A stretch of DNA of 41,332 nt from Oscillospiraceae bacterium (GCA_017469795.1 JAFUFT010000026.1:1-41332), one strand, 5' to 3'; shown: positions 1-7,694, counted from the first letter of the stretch. The notes: generated by a model not told the origin, from the sequence alone. Made by a program: numbers and translations.

Positions 1-168
1 TCAACCTGCTTGACGCTATCCTCATATCATCCTGCTCAGAGCGCCCTGTTGGACGCTTAGATTGCTATACCCTTTTCTTTGCTGTCTACCAATTCACAAC
101 TTTTCTCGAAATCGGGGTTGACTTTTAATAGTTAGTCTTTCAACTTTTTGGTTGCCGAAAAACCGGCA
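1..168. other. Left edge, no gene recognised
   Basis: I see no supportable gene here. The longest open stretch touching the edge (plus frame, about 3-128) is short, begins outside the window and resembles nothing I know. A weak imperfect palindrome lies around 41-58. It could be the tail of an upstream transcript or ordinary spacer. Confidence 0.4.
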
Positions 169-200
169 AACGGAGGCTGCCACAGCTGGCAGCCCCCGTT
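161..200 (-). terminator. Intrinsic terminator of the substrate-binding protein gene
   Basis: Positions 169-182 pair with 187-200 (14-bp stem with one G-U wobble, four-base loop), read on the minus strand after the stop codon at 223. The T-tract that follows is short and interrupted, so efficiency is uncertain. It isolates the upstream gene from anything to its left. Confidence 0.65.
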
Positions 201-222
201 GATCTTTCTGTTAGGGGCGGGA

Positions 223-1458
223 TCACATACCGACGTATACGCCGTTCTGAATTACCATGCCCTTCGGCGCCTTGGAAACCTCGCCGTTGTCGGACCAGGT
301 CACGCCGGTGCCGGTGATGCCGTCGAAGGTGTAGTCGCCGTTAAAGGTCTCGATCATCTTGGCGCAGATGTCGGCGGCGGACATGTCCGCAGTGACGCCG
401 TTCTTCTGAACCGCATTGTAGATGGCATAGACGCAGTCATAAGCGTCGGCAGCAAACTGGTTGGGCACATCGCCGTACTTCTCCTGATAGGTCTTGACGA
501 AGTTCTGGGTCTTCTCGTCAGAGGCGTCAGGGGAGAAGGGGGTCAGCAGCATAACGCCCTCGGCCAGGGAGGTGTCGAAGCCCTCCAGGGTCAGGATACC
601 GTCCATGCCGTCCACGCCGAAGAACTTGGGCGCGTAGTCCATATCCTTGGCCTGAGCCAGGATCAGGGACGCGGGCTGATAGTAGATGGGCAGGAACAGC
701 AGATCGGCGCCGGCGTTCTTGGCGTCGCCCAGCTGCACGGAGAAGTCGTTGGCGGAGTCATCGGTGAAGGTGGTGGTGGACACGACCTCCAGGCCCAGAG
801 TCTCAGCCTCCGCGATGAACTTGTTGTAGATACCGGTGGAGTAGGCGTCGCCGTTGTTGTAGATGATGGCGATCTTGGTGCCCAGGTTCTGATCCTTGAT
901 GTACTGGGCGGAAGCGGTGCCCTGGTTGGGGTCGGTGAAGCACATCTGGAACACGTTGTCCTTCCGGGCGATGCCGTCCGTCTGGCCGCCGATGACGTCG
1001 ACGGAGGAGGCGGAGGGAGTCAGCTGGAAGATGCGGTCAGCGTTGGACTCAGCGGAAACCGCGACGCAGGGGCCGGTCGTGGTGCAGCCCACCAGCATCT
1101 GCATACCCCAGTCCTTGAGGTTGTTGTAGGCGTTGACGGACTTCTCGGGATCATGCTCGTCGTCCTGCCAGTTCAGCTCGAACTGGATGCCGCCCAGGGC
1201 GTTGATCTCGTCCACGGCGATCTGTGCGCCGTTCATGGTGGCGGTGCCGTAGATGGCAGCAGCGCCAGTGGTGGGTCCGATGCCGCCGAGCTTGATGGCG
1301 GCGCCGGCGTTCTCAGCGGGAGCAGCCTCAGCGCTGCCGGCAGCCTCACCGGAAGCAGCAGCCTCAGCGCTGCCGGAGGCGCTGGAGCCGCAGGCGGCCA
1401 GAGAAAGCACCATGGCAAGGCACAGAAGCACTGCAAGAAGCTTCTTCATGTTTTTCAT
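223..1458 (-). CDS. ABC transporter substrate-binding lipoprotein, branched-chain amino acid (LivJ/LivK) type
   Basis: The predicted 411-residue extracytoplasmic solute receptor captures a small ligand, probably an amino acid, for an ABC importer. The N-terminus is a lipoprotein signal peptide (MKNMKKLL, hydrophobic core, lipobox ending AAC with Cys23). A low-complexity Ser/Ala/Gly/Glu linker (about 24-50) follows, then a type I periplasmic-binding fold (Peripla_BP_6). I start at 1458 rather than further upstream because GGAGGAAAG sits correctly before this ATG and the signal peptide begins there. No permease or ATPase gene lies in the window and a terminator follows, so it is an orphan receptor here, with partner genes elsewhere or to the left. 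The exact ligand cannot be read from sequence. Confidence 0.9.
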   Translation of the reverse strand: MKNMKKLLAVLLCLAMVLSLAACGSSASGSAEAAASGEAAGSAEAAPAENAGAAIKLGGIGPTTGAAAIYGTATMNGAQIAVDEINALGGIQFELNWQDDEHDPEKSVNAYNNLKDWGMQMLVGCTTTGPCVAVSAESNADRIFQLTPSASSVDVIGGQTDGIARKDNVFQMCFTDPNQGTASAQYIKDQNLGTKIAIIYNNGDAYSTGIYNKFIAEAETLGLEVVSTTTFTDDSANDFSVQLGDAKNAGADLLFLPIYYQPASLILAQAKDMDYAPKFFGVDGMDGILTLEGFDTSLAEGVMLLTPFSPDASDEKTQNFVKTYQEKYGDVPNQFAADAYDCVYAIYNAVQKNGVTADMSAADICAKMIETFNGDYTFDGITGTGVTWSDNGEVSKAPKGMVIQNGVYVGM

Positions 1459-1485
1459 GTTTTCTTTCCTCCATTCAATTGCAAT

Positions 1486-1510
1486 GTAAATGAATCCATA
1501 ATTCATTCAC
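1486..1510 (-). promoter_or_regulatory. Dyad in the 5' leader of the substrate-binding protein gene
   Basis: Ten-base arms 1486-1495 and 1501-1510 are complementary at 9 of 10 positions around a five-base centre. The dyad starts a few bases after the expected transcription start, so it may be an operator or a 5'-stabilising RNA hairpin. Which one is not decided by sequence. Confidence 0.45.
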
Positions 1511-1521
1511 AATATGTTAAT

Positions 1522-1551
1522 ACTTTATCACAGCAAGGCGCTATCCGTCAA
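1522..1551 (-). promoter_or_regulatory. Sigma-A promoter of the substrate-binding protein gene
   Basis: On the minus strand: -35 TTGACG (1546-1551), 18-bp spacer, -10 TAAAGT (1522-1527). Confidence 0.65.
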
Positions 1552-1617
1552 GCGGTTGGCAAAGTCCATTTTGCACCGAATTTCAACCGCTTTGCCCTGA
1601 ACTTTTGTATGTTTTTC

Positions 1618-2187
1618 CTACCCTTTTTTCGGAAGGGACTTTTCGCCGCCGGATTTGTGCTTTTCCCAGGCTTTCCAGCACCGTTTGGCAAGAATTGCGC
1701 CCAGCAGTCCGCACACGATCCCAACGATCGCGCCGCACAGCACATCAGTCGGAAAGTGCATATACAGATACAGCCGGCTCACCCCGATCAGAATGGACAG
1801 CGCCAGCGCCGGAATCCACCCGCGGCACCGCATGCCCAGCAGGGCAAAGGTCCCCGCAAAGGCCGCCGCGGTATGGCCCGACGGGAAGGAATAATCCCAC
1901 ATCTCCCGGATCACTTCCAGATCCGGCCTCCAGGTATAGGGCCTGGGCCTTGCCGCCAGCGGCTTCAGGATTCCGTTGCACAGCACCACGTCCAGCGCCA
2001 GCGCAAAGGCCATGGCCAGCCCCAGTTTTCTGGTCTTGGGGTATATCAGAAGTCCCAGCGCCAGCAGGATCCAAAACACGCCGTACTCGCCAAAGAGCGT
2101 GATGACCTGCATCACTGCGTCCATGACCCCGCTCCGCAGATGCGCCTGGATCCAGTCCAAGACCGTCAACTCCGCCTGCGTGATCAT
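1618..2187 (-). CDS. PAP2-family membrane phosphatase
   Basis: The 189-residue integral membrane protein is a type 2 phosphatidic acid phosphatase, probably acting on a lipid phosphate or undecaprenyl pyrophosphate at the outer face of the membrane. All three PAP2 signatures are present: K75...R82-P83, P102-S103-G104-H105, and S137-R138...H144...D148. Hydrophobic segments surround them. The start at 2187 overlaps the hydF stop by four bases (ATGA), so the two are translationally coupled; an in-frame extension upstream lies wholly inside hydF and is not used. The co-transcription with hydF has no obvious functional logic. The substrate (undecaprenyl-PP recycling versus lipid turnover) is not determined. 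Confidence 0.87.
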   Translation of the reverse strand: MITQAELTVLDWIQAHLRSGVMDAVMQVITLFGEYGVFWILLALGLLIYPKTRKLGLAMAFALALDVVLCNGILKPLAARPRPYTWRPDLEVIREMWDYSFPSGHTAAAFAGTFALLGMRCRGWIPALALSILIGVSRLYLYMHFPTDVLCGAIVGIVCGLLGAILAKRCWKAWEKHKSGGEKSLPKKG

Positions 2188-3398
2188 GGTCTGGCCTCCA
2201 AAAGGCCATGCACCTGAGGAAATAGCTCCAGACTGCGGGCCAGGATCCCGCTGGCTTGGGCCAGGAAAATGCCGTAGTTCGTCATTGGCACGCCCTGCAC
2301 CACCGCCCGGCGCAGCCGGTTTTTCATCTCTTTTTCGTTGAGCATACATCCGCCGCAGTGGATCACAAGATCATATCCCGTCAGATCCTCCGGGAACTCC
2401 ACGCCGCTGGTGAAAGACACCTCCAGCGCTTTCCCCGTGCAGCGCCGGAGCGCTTTCGGGATCTTTTCCGTTCCGATGTCGCCGCACTGCCGGTGATGGG
2501 TACATCCCTCTGAGATCAGCACCCGGGCTCCGTCCTTCAGATCCTTCAGCGCACGGACACCGGCCACCAGCGTCCCAAGGTCCCCTTTGTAGCGCGCCAT
2601 GAGGATGGAAAAGGAGGTCAGCGGGATCTCCTGCGGAACGGTCTTCGCTACTGCTCCGAACACCTGGGAGTCCGTGATCACCATTTTGGGCGGTTTCCCC
2701 AGGGCCCGGAGGGTGCTTTCCAGTTCCGTATCCCGGGACACCACCGCTGCCGCGCCGGCCTCGAGAATGTCCCGTATCGTCTGCTGCTGGGGCAGGATCA
2801 GCCGTCCCTTGGGCGCCGCCTTGTCGATGGGAACCACCAGAACCACTGCGTCTCCCGGCTGCAGCAGATCGCCGACGATACGTCTCTCCTCCCCGTCCTC
2901 CGGCGCCAGCGCCGCGATCCGCTCCTTGAGCAGATAGATGTTCGTGCCCCGGACCGCGCTGACGTAGATCGTGTGCTCGTCCTCCGGCTGGGGAACCTGC
3001 TCCAGAAGGTCGCATTTATTCCGGACGAGCAGATAGGGGAGCTTTCTCTCTTCAAAGGCTTCGATCAGGCGCCGCTCCGTTTCATCCAGCGGCTGGGTGC
3101 AGTCCGACACCAGAATTGCAATATCGGTCTTGGCCAGCTCCTGCAGCGCCTTTTTTACCCGAAGGGCGCCCAGTTCCCCCTCATCGTCCAGCCCCGGGGT
3201 GTCAATGACCATCACAGGACCCAGCGGCAGCAGTTCCATGGCCTTGCGGACCGGATCAGTGGTCGTGCCCGCCACATCGGACACGATCGCCAGACTCTGG
3301 CCGGTCACCGCGTTGATCACGCTGGACTTTCCCGCGTTCCGGCGTCCGAACAGGCCGATGTGGATCCGCTCTCCCGATGGCGTTGTATTCAGACTCAA
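2184..3398 (-). CDS. hydF: [FeFe]-hydrogenase H-cluster maturation GTPase HydF
   Basis: HydF is the scaffold GTPase on which the 2Fe subcluster of [FeFe]-hydrogenase is assembled with HydE and HydG before transfer to the hydrogenase. The 404-residue protein has an Era-like GTPase domain (P-loop GRRNAGKS at 18-25, DTPG 66-69, NKCD 127-130), a dimerisation region, and a C-terminal iron-sulfur domain with C299-T-H301-H302 and H347-C348-G-G-C351. The start is TTG at 3398, chosen because GGAGGG lies six bases upstream and an Era-type N-terminus follows immediately. HydE, HydG and the hydrogenase are not in the window. It is first in an operon with the PAP2 gene, with its own promoter. It marks the organism as a hydrogen-metabolising anaerobe. 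Confidence 0.95.
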   Translation of the reverse strand: MSLNTTPSGERIHIGLFGRRNAGKSSVINAVTGQSLAIVSDVAGTTTDPVRKAMELLPLGPVMVIDTPGLDDEGELGALRVKKALQELAKTDIAILVSDCTQPLDETERRLIEAFEERKLPYLLVRNKCDLLEQVPQPEDEHTIYVSAVRGTNIYLLKERIAALAPEDGEERRIVGDLLQPGDAVVLVVPIDKAAPKGRLILPQQQTIRDILEAGAAAVVSRDTELESTLRALGKPPKMVITDSQVFGAVAKTVPQEIPLTSFSILMARYKGDLGTLVAGVRALKDLKDGARVLISEGCTHHRQCGDIGTEKIPKALRRCTGKALEVSFTSGVEFPEDLTGYDLVIHCGGCMLNEKEMKNRLRRAVVQGVPMTNYGIFLAQASGILARSLELFPQVHGLLEARP

Positions 3399-3478
3399 CG
3401 GTATCCCTCCGTTTCTCTTCAGGATCAGTTCGCGCTTCCTCCCGGGACGAATCGCCCGGGGTTCCGCTCATTTTAAAC

Positions 3479-3508
3479 ATGATACTCCCAAACCGGCGGC
3501 CCTGTCAA
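3479..3508 (-). promoter_or_regulatory. Sigma-A promoter of hydF
   Basis: Minus strand: -35 TTGACA (3503-3508), 18-bp spacer, -10 TATCAT (3479-3484). A short GC-rich inverted repeat (3441-3460) lies in the leader. Confidence 0.65.
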
Positions 3509-3513
3509 TGCAG

Positions 3514-3546
3514 AAAAACACCGGCAGGATCCGGAGATCCTGCCGG
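3514..3546 (-). terminator. Intrinsic terminator after the HtrA-like gene
   Basis: An 11-bp perfect stem (3521-3531 with 3536-3546), tetraloop, then a T-rich tract on the minus strand, 12 bases after the protease stop codon. Confidence 0.85.
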
Positions 3547-3558
3547 CAGAGATTCGCC

Positions 3559-5118
3559 TTACTGTTTTTCGTCGAAGGTCACACTCAGCTCCAGCGTCTC
3601 CGCGCCGTTTTCATTGCTGCGGTACACGCTCAGGAGGGCGGTGTCCCCCGCGCTGTAGTCTTTGAGCTTCGTCTTGAATTCGGTGATGCTCTCCACCTCT
3701 GTGCCGTCGATTGCGGTGATGATGTCGCCGGACTGGAGCCCTGCCGTGTCCGCTGCGCTCCCCTCCTGCACCTCGTAGACATACACGCCTACAGGCAGAT
3801 GATAGTACTGGGTCACTGTGGAGGAGATGGCCTGGCAGGAGATACCCAGAGAGGGACGGCCCTTGACGTAACCGTACTCCAGCAGGTCGCTGACAATATC
3901 CATGGCGTCGTCGATGGGCACGCAGAAACCGATGCCCTCGATGGAGGCCTGATAGCTGCTGCCGTTGGAGGAATACTTGGCGGTAGTGATGCCGATCACA
4001 TTGCCGTGGAGATCAAAGAGCGGGCCGCCGGAGTTTCCGGCGTTGATAGCGCAGTCTGTCTGGAACATGCTAATGGGCGTGCCGTTTTCGTTGATCTCCC
4101 GGTCCAGGGCGGATACATAGCCCACCGTCAGGGTGTTGGTCAGCTCGCCCAGAGGGTTGCCGATGGCGCAGACCTGCTGGCCCACCTCAATGGCCGTGGA
4201 GGTGCCCACCGCCACGGTGGGGAGATCCTTCCCGTCGATCTTCAGCAGCGCCACGTCGTTTTCCGCGTCGGCGCCGATAATCTCCGCTTCGTATTCGTCG
4301 CCGTTGGTCATGGTAACCGTCAGCTTCTCGGCGCCTGCCACCACATGGTTATTGGTCACGATATACCCGTCTTCCGTGATGATGAAACCGCTGCCTGAGG
4401 AGGCCGTTTCCGACACCTGGCCGAACACATTGGTCGTTGTTCCCTCATTGGAGATGGCCACCACCGCGTTGACGTACTTTTCGTAGACATCCTTGGGGGT
4501 CATGGAGGTGGTCTCAGAATTGGTGGTCACCTCGATCACCGTACTGTTGATGTTCTCATTTCTGGCGGCAGCTCCCTCGTCGGTTTTCGTGGCCGCTTCC
4601 GCGGCTTCCGGAGCCGGAACAGCAGCCGCTTCTGCTGGAGCCGTTTCCTCGACCGCCGTGTTTGCCGCGCTGCCCCGCAGCGCCATACCTACGGCAGCGC
4701 CGCCGCCCAGTCCGCCGATCAGCGCACAGACCAGCGCCAGTGCGACCACACGCTTGCTGCCGGATTTCTTCTTCGGCTGCTGGGGTGCCTGAGGTCTGAC
4801 ATTGTACCCGGACATAGGGTTGGCACGGTAGGGATCCGAAGGGCCGTACCCGGCGCCGCGATTCTGATAGCCAGTGCTCTGGTATCCGGTGTTCTGGTAC
4901 CCGGTGTTCTGGTACCCGGTGTTCTGGTACCCGGTATTCTGATATCCGGTATTCTGATATCCGGCGTTCTGATTGCCGGTATTTGTATCGCTGCTCCGAG
5001 CCGCTCCCGGGATCTGACTGCCGCTCATGCGGTAAGCGCCGGTCTCAGGCCGGGGAGAATCGGTTCCGTTCTCCGGCGTCCGGGCGCCAAACTCGTTGTT
5101 TTCATATTCGCTGCTCAT
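3559..5118 (-). CDS. HtrA/DegP-like membrane-anchored serine protease with repeat-rich cytoplasmic tail
   Basis: The 519-residue quality-control protease degrades or refolds damaged exported proteins at the outer membrane face. Order: a polar N-terminal cytoplasmic tail (1-120) containing eight Asn-Thr-Gly-Tyr-Gln type pentapeptides (about 50-89), a basic stop (KKKSGSKR), one transmembrane helix (124-146), an Ala/Glu-rich linker, a trypsin-like domain with catalytic His258, Asp288 and Ser363 (in GNSGGP), and one PDZ domain (about 420-515). Start at 5118 has AAGGAG nine bases upstream. It is monocistronic, with its own promoter and terminator. HtrA-type proteins with one TM helix and one PDZ are usual in Firmicutes; the Tyr/Gln/Asn repeat tail is the odd part. 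Catalytic residues are intact, so it should be active. Confidence 0.93.
   Translation of the reverse strand: MSSEYENNEFGARTPENGTDSPRPETGAYRMSGSQIPGAARSSDTNTGNQNAGYQNTGYQNTGYQNTGYQNTGYQNTGYQSTGYQNRGAGYGPSDPYRANPMSGYNVRPQAPQQPKKKSGSKRVVALALVCALIGGLGGGAAVGMALRGSAANTAVEETAPAEAAAVPAPEAAEAATKTDEGAAARNENINSTVIEVTTNSETTSMTPKDVYEKYVNAVVAISNEGTTTNVFGQVSETASSGSGFIITEDGYIVTNNHVVAGAEKLTVTMTNGDEYEAEIIGADAENDVALLKIDGKDLPTVAVGTSTAIEVGQQVCAIGNPLGELTNTLTVGYVSALDREINENGTPISMFQTDCAINAGNSGGPLFDLHGNVIGITTAKYSSNGSSYQASIEGIGFCVPIDDAMDIVSDLLEYGYVKGRPSLGISCQAISSTVTQYYHLPVGVYVYEVQEGSAADTAGLQSGDIITAIDGTEVESITEFKTKLKDYSAGDTALLSVYRSNENGAETLELSVTFDEKQ
4861..4980 (-). repeat. 15-bp tandem repeat (8 copies) coding pentapeptides in the HtrA-like protein
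   Basis: Eight 15-bp units, each coding one Gln-Asn-Thr-Gly-Tyr type pentapeptide. Central units are nearly identical in DNA, outer ones have diverged, which suggests recent in-frame expansion by slippage. Copy number changes would lengthen or shorten the cytoplasmic tail without frameshift. Confidence 0.9.
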
Positions 5119-5172
5119 ATTTCATAGCTCCTTCCATGGGCTTTTCATTTACGTTCTTAATGTTAGATTCAA

Positions 5173-5201
5173 ATTATGTCCAAAGTATGACGTTTGTCCA
5201 A
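5173..5201 (-). promoter_or_regulatory. Sigma-A promoter of the HtrA-like gene
   Basis: Minus strand: -35 TTGGAC (5196-5201), 17-bp spacer, -10 CATAAT (5173-5178). Confidence 0.6.
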
Positions 5202-5243
5202 ACGAACTTTTAACATTCTTTGAAAAAATTATAATTTACAGAA

Positions 5244-5552
5244 TTAAAAGGAAAATGCGCCGGCCTCCAGCAGGGCCGCCAGGCAGGCATCCACTTCCTC
5301 GTCGGAAAACAGCGCCCCGTATTTTCCCCGGGTAACCAGGTACTCCGCGCTCAGATCCAGCCTGCCGCGTTCCTTCAGCTCTGAAAACTGCCGTGTGGTC
5401 TGTCCCCGGCGCAGCAGTTCCTTGACCGCGGCTGCTCCGCCCCGTTTCCTGGCCGCCTCCTGAAGCCGGGGCTCCGGGATCCCGGTGGCCGTCTCCGCCT
5501 GTTCCAGCTTTTTCAGAAGCTCCGCCGTAAAATCGGTTTCCAGTTTTGTCAT
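5244..5552 (-). CDS. Small hypothetical protein (102 aa)
   Basis: I do not recognise this family. The soluble 102-residue protein is Leu/Glu/Ala/Arg-rich and predicted mostly helical, with no signal peptide or membrane segment and a lone Cys90. A longer open frame continues upstream to 6170 but is antisense to the cyclophilin gene. I use ATG at 5552 because GAGGAG lies nine bases before it and a promoter just upstream faces the right way. Residues about 63-102 (a Leu/Asp turn, RGKYGALF, then DEEVDACLAALLEAG) look like a compact helical unit. It is monocistronic and divergent from the cyclophilin gene. A role cannot be inferred from the neighbours. Confidence 0.7.
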   Translation of the reverse strand: MTKLETDFTAELLKKLEQAETATGIPEPRLQEAARKRGGAAAVKELLRRGQTTRQFSELKERGRLDLSAEYLVTRGKYGALFSDEEVDACLAALLEAGAFSF

Positions 5553-5619
5553 TGCTGCTTCTCCTCGATTCTTATAGCATTCCCGCGCAGGGGAAAAACA
5601 TGCCTGATTTCGTCCACTT

Positions 5620-5648
5620 ATCATACGCCCTTTTTGGGCAAAATACAA
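5620..5648 (-). promoter_or_regulatory. Promoter of the 102-aa protein, with dyad in the spacer
   Basis: Minus strand: -35 TTGTAT (5643-5648), 17-bp spacer, -10 TATGAT (5620-5625). The spacer contains an inverted repeat GCCC-N5-GGGC, a plausible operator position. Confidence 0.5.
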
Positions 5649-5666
5649 GCATCCGTTTCTTCCCGT

Positions 5667-5695
5667 TTGACACCTCCATAGCCGCCTGATATAAT
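5667..5695 (+). promoter_or_regulatory. Consensus sigma-A promoter of the cyclophilin gene
   Basis: A perfect -35 TTGACA (5667-5672), 17-bp spacer and perfect -10 TATAAT (5690-5695). One of the strongest promoters in the window by sequence. Confidence 0.85.
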
Positions 5696-5723
5696 GGAGA
5701 AAACGTTTGAAGGAGGCGGCAAG

Positions 5724-6290
5724 ATGAAACGTATCCTGCCCCTGCTGCTGGCCCTGCTGCTTCTGACGGCCTGCGGCGGAAAAACAGAGCAGACCGGTAT
5801 TCATCACGCGGAGATCGAGATCCAGGACTATGGCACCATCACCCTGGAGCTTGACGGAAACACCGCGCCCATCACCGTGGAAAACTTTGTGTCTCTGGCA
5901 AAGGACGGCTTTTATGACGGTCTGACCTTTCACCGGATCATCGATGGCTTCATGATCCAGGGCGGAGACCCGGCCGGCAACGGCACCGGCGGCTCCGAAA
6001 AGACCATCAAAGGGGAATTCTCCGCCAACGGCGTGGAAAACGACATCTCCCACGTCCGGGGCGTAATCTCCATGGCCCGCTCCGGCGACCCGGACAGCGC
6101 CAGCAGTCAGTTCTTTATCGTCCATCAGGACAGCACCTTCCTGGACGGCCAGTACGCCGCCTTCGGCCATGTAACATCCGGCATGGAGATCGTGGACGCC
6201 ATCTGCGCTGACACCCCCGTCCAGGATGACAACGGAACCGTGGCCTGGTGGGACCAGCCGGTGATCACCTCCATCCGGATCACGGATTGA
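5724..6290 (+). CDS. Cyclophilin-type peptidyl-prolyl cis-trans isomerase lipoprotein
   Basis: The 188-residue lipid-anchored foldase should catalyse proline isomerisation in exported proteins at the outer membrane surface. It has a short signal peptide with lipobox LLTAC (Cys17) followed by one cyclophilin domain (about 27-188). Active-site residues are in FHRIIDGFMIQGGDP (Arg71, Phe76, Gln79), with the later SQFFI and F-G-H-V segments conserved. Start at 5724 has AGGAGG seven bases upstream; the first in-frame ATG (5694) overlaps the -10 box and is excluded. The domain is of usual bacterial size. The next gene follows 44 bases later on the same strand. Confidence 0.93.
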   Translation: MKRILPLLLALLLLTACGGKTEQTGIHHAEIEIQDYGTITLELDGNTAPITVENFVSLAKDGFYDGLTFHRIIDGFMIQGGDPAGNGTGGSEKTIKGEFSANGVENDISHVRGVISMARSGDPDSASSQFFIVHQDSTFLDGQYAAFGHVTSGMEIVDAICADTPVQDDNGTVAWWDQPVITSIRITD

Positions 6291-6334
6291 CCCCCTCAGG
6301 CGGCCGCGCCTCCCCCGACGGAAAGGAGCCGAGG

Positions 6335-6802
6335 ATGAAGCTGTATCTGGAAACCGCTTTCCGCTGGAACACGCCCTGCCCCCTTACGGATGACGCCGGA
6401 CACATCCGGTATACCCTCGTCGGAGACGCCTTTCATCTCCGGAGAAATCTCCGCGTCCTGGATCTGGCCGAAAGAGAGGCGGTGGGACTCTTTCAGGTCC
6501 TCCCGGGACTTCCGCCGCGCTATGAGGCGGAGATATACGGAAAACCCGTGGGAGAGATCCTCAAGGACCTGACGCTCCGCCCGGCCTGCTGCCTGTTCCC
6601 CGCCCGGAACTGGCGGGCGGAGGGGCCGCTGGGCGCCGCCTCCGTTTCCGTTTGGGAGGGGCCGGCTCCGGTGGCGTCCCTTCAGGTCTCCGGCGGGCGG
6701 ACCGTTCTGGATCTGCCGGAGGATGACTCCGCCTTGCCTGCGCTGGGATTTCTGCTGATCATACGCTGTATTTTTGCAGACCAGGAACCACGGCGGCTGT
6801 AA
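6335..6802 (+). CDS. LURP-one-related (YxjI-like) protein
   Basis: The 155-residue protein resembles the LURP1/YxjI (LOR) family, a tubby-like beta-barrel around one hydrophobic helix whose bacterial role is unknown. The family pattern is visible along the whole chain: a first strand pair with a D-x-x-G turn (18-30), LRVLDLAEREAV (39-50), PRYEAEIYGKPVGEI (61-75), an Ala/Trp strand around 90-110, VASLQ (113-117), and a C-terminal hydrophobic helix ending in IIRCIFAD (142-149). Start at 6335 follows GGAGCCGAGG, a usable ribosome site. It is the second gene after the cyclophilin lipoprotein, probably co-transcribed. No signal peptide. Assignment is by pattern resemblance, not search. Confidence 0.7.
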   Translation: MKLYLETAFRWNTPCPLTDDAGHIRYTLVGDAFHLRRNLRVLDLAEREAVGLFQVLPGLPPRYEAEIYGKPVGEILKDLTLRPACCLFPARNWRAEGPLGAASVSVWEGPAPVASLQVSGGRTVLDLPEDDSALPALGFLLIIRCIFADQEPRRL

Positions 6803-7036
6803 GCAGAAGCACCCTCGGCCTGCGGGAACACAACATCTGCCCGCTTCCGCCCCCTCCGGACACAACTGGATGCGGAGGAACGCGGCACCGGCAGAGACAA
6901 GAAAAAAATCCCCGAAAAACCTTGACTTTTCTCGCTTCGATACAGTATAATAACGTTTGCCTGTCCCGAAGGACAGATTTATTTACAAGCTGCAGCGTAC
7001 CCGCTGTCGAGCATATTTTTCAGGAGGTGTATACGA
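6803..7036 (+). promoter_or_regulatory. rpmH leader with sigma-A promoter (6922-6951)
   Basis: The gap between the LURP-like gene and rpmH. -35 TTGACT (6922-6927), 18-bp spacer, -10 TATAAT (6946-6951), then a leader of about 80 bases with AGGAGG before the rpmH start. No dnaA gene or DnaA-box cluster is visible, so I do not call an origin here. Confidence 0.75.
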
Positions 7037-7174
7037 ATGACGAAGCGTACCTATCAGCCCAAGAAGCTGCACGGACAGAAGGTCCACGGCTTCCGCAAGA
7101 GAATGTCCACCCGCAACGGCCGCAAGGTTCTTGCTCGCCGCCGCAGCAAGGGCAGAAGCAGACTCAGCTACTGA
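7037..7174 (+). CDS. rpmH: 50S ribosomal protein L34
   Basis: This 45-residue, strongly basic protein of the large ribosomal subunit is too short for a length-filtered gene list but unmistakable: [10 protein letters not shown], then [20 protein letters not shown] and a basic C-terminus, as in all L34 proteins. Start at 7037 follows AGGAGG by nine bases. It heads the conserved order rpmH-rnpA-yidD-yidC-jag. In many Firmicutes dnaA lies just upstream on the other strand; here a cyclophilin/LURP pair takes that place. Confidence 0.98.
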   Translation: MTKRTYQPKKLHGQKVHGFRKRMSTRNGRKVLARRRSKGRSRLSY

Positions 7175-7209
7175 TTCGCCCGTCCCTACACCGTTTGAAT
7201 CCTGTCAAT

Positions 7210-7241
7210 ATGGGGTGAATGGAGTGATCTGTTCGCCCCAT
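7210..7241 (+). promoter_or_regulatory. Hairpin between rpmH and rnpA
   Basis: Arms 7210-7219 and 7232-7241 pair over ten bases (one G-U). No T-tract follows, so it is not an intrinsic terminator; it may be a processing or stabilising hairpin that uncouples abundant L34 mRNA from rnpA. Confidence 0.4.
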
Positions 7242-7289
7242 CACGTTTATTGCCGTACTTTAAGAACCTCTCCCGGAGGGGAACCCACC

Positions 7290-7694
7290 ATGGTTTTCAC
7301 CAAGTCTCTTAAACAGAATCATCTGTTCCGGCGCCTGTATCAGCGGGGAAAATCCGCCGCAGGACGTTATACTGTGGTCTACTGCCGGAAAAACGGCCTT
7401 GCCTTCAACCGGCTGGGGATCACTGCCGGCACCAAAGTGGGCCACGCCGTGGTGCGCAACCGCGTCCGCCGCCGCATTCGGGAGGCCTACCGCCTCTCTG
7501 AGCAGGACTACCGCAGGGGCTACGACATCATTGTCGTCGCGAGGACCCGGGCGGCGGAGGCCACCTACCAGGAGATCGCCGACTGTCTGAGAAAGCAGTC
7601 GGAACGGCTGGGCCTGACCCGGAAGGAGGAACCACGTGAAGACCATCCTGCTGTGGATGATCCGGTTTTACCGGACACGCATCTCCCCTCTTAG
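7290..7694 (+). CDS. rnpA: Ribonuclease P protein component
   Basis: The basic 134-residue protein subunit of RNase P binds the catalytic RNA and helps mature tRNA 5' ends. The N-terminal F-x-x-L-Y-x-R-G-K region, the Phe/Tyr strand and the signature helix [12 protein letters not shown] (RNR motif, about 61-72) are all present. ATG at 7290 is chosen because CGGAGGGG precedes it and the family begins at this residue; the upstream in-frame extension is inside the L34 coding region. Its 3' end overlaps yidD by 59 bases in another frame, a common arrangement that couples the two. Confidence 0.96.
   Translation: MVFTKSLKQNHLFRRLYQRGKSAAGRYTVVYCRKNGLAFNRLGITAGTKVGHAVVRNRVRRRIREAYRLSEQDYRRGYDIIVVARTRAAEATYQEIADCLRKQSERLGLTRKEEPREDHPAVDDPVLPDTHLPS

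Noticed and set aside
1500..1515. Rex operator (TTGTGA half site) upstream of the substrate-binding protein gene
   Set aside because: Only one half matches the Rex consensus; the dyad there has a different sequence.
148..2217. A 689-codon open frame on the plus strand
   Set aside because: It is antisense to the substrate-binding protein and PAP2 genes; its translation is low-complexity Gly/Val/His-rich and lacks a ribosome site. A GC-rich shadow frame.
5553..6170. Upstream extension of the 102-aa gene to 308 codons
   Set aside because: The extra part is antisense to the cyclophilin gene and covers a good promoter and the ribosome site of the shorter gene.
6803..7036. Replication origin upstream of rpmH
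   Set aside because: No dnaA gene, no DnaA-box cluster and no AT-rich unwinding region are visible; only a normal promoter.
7626..7645. CACGTG core at the yidD start, resembling parS
   Set aside because: Only the core and a few flanking bases match the 16-bp parS consensus; it is better explained as yidD ribosome site and GTG start.
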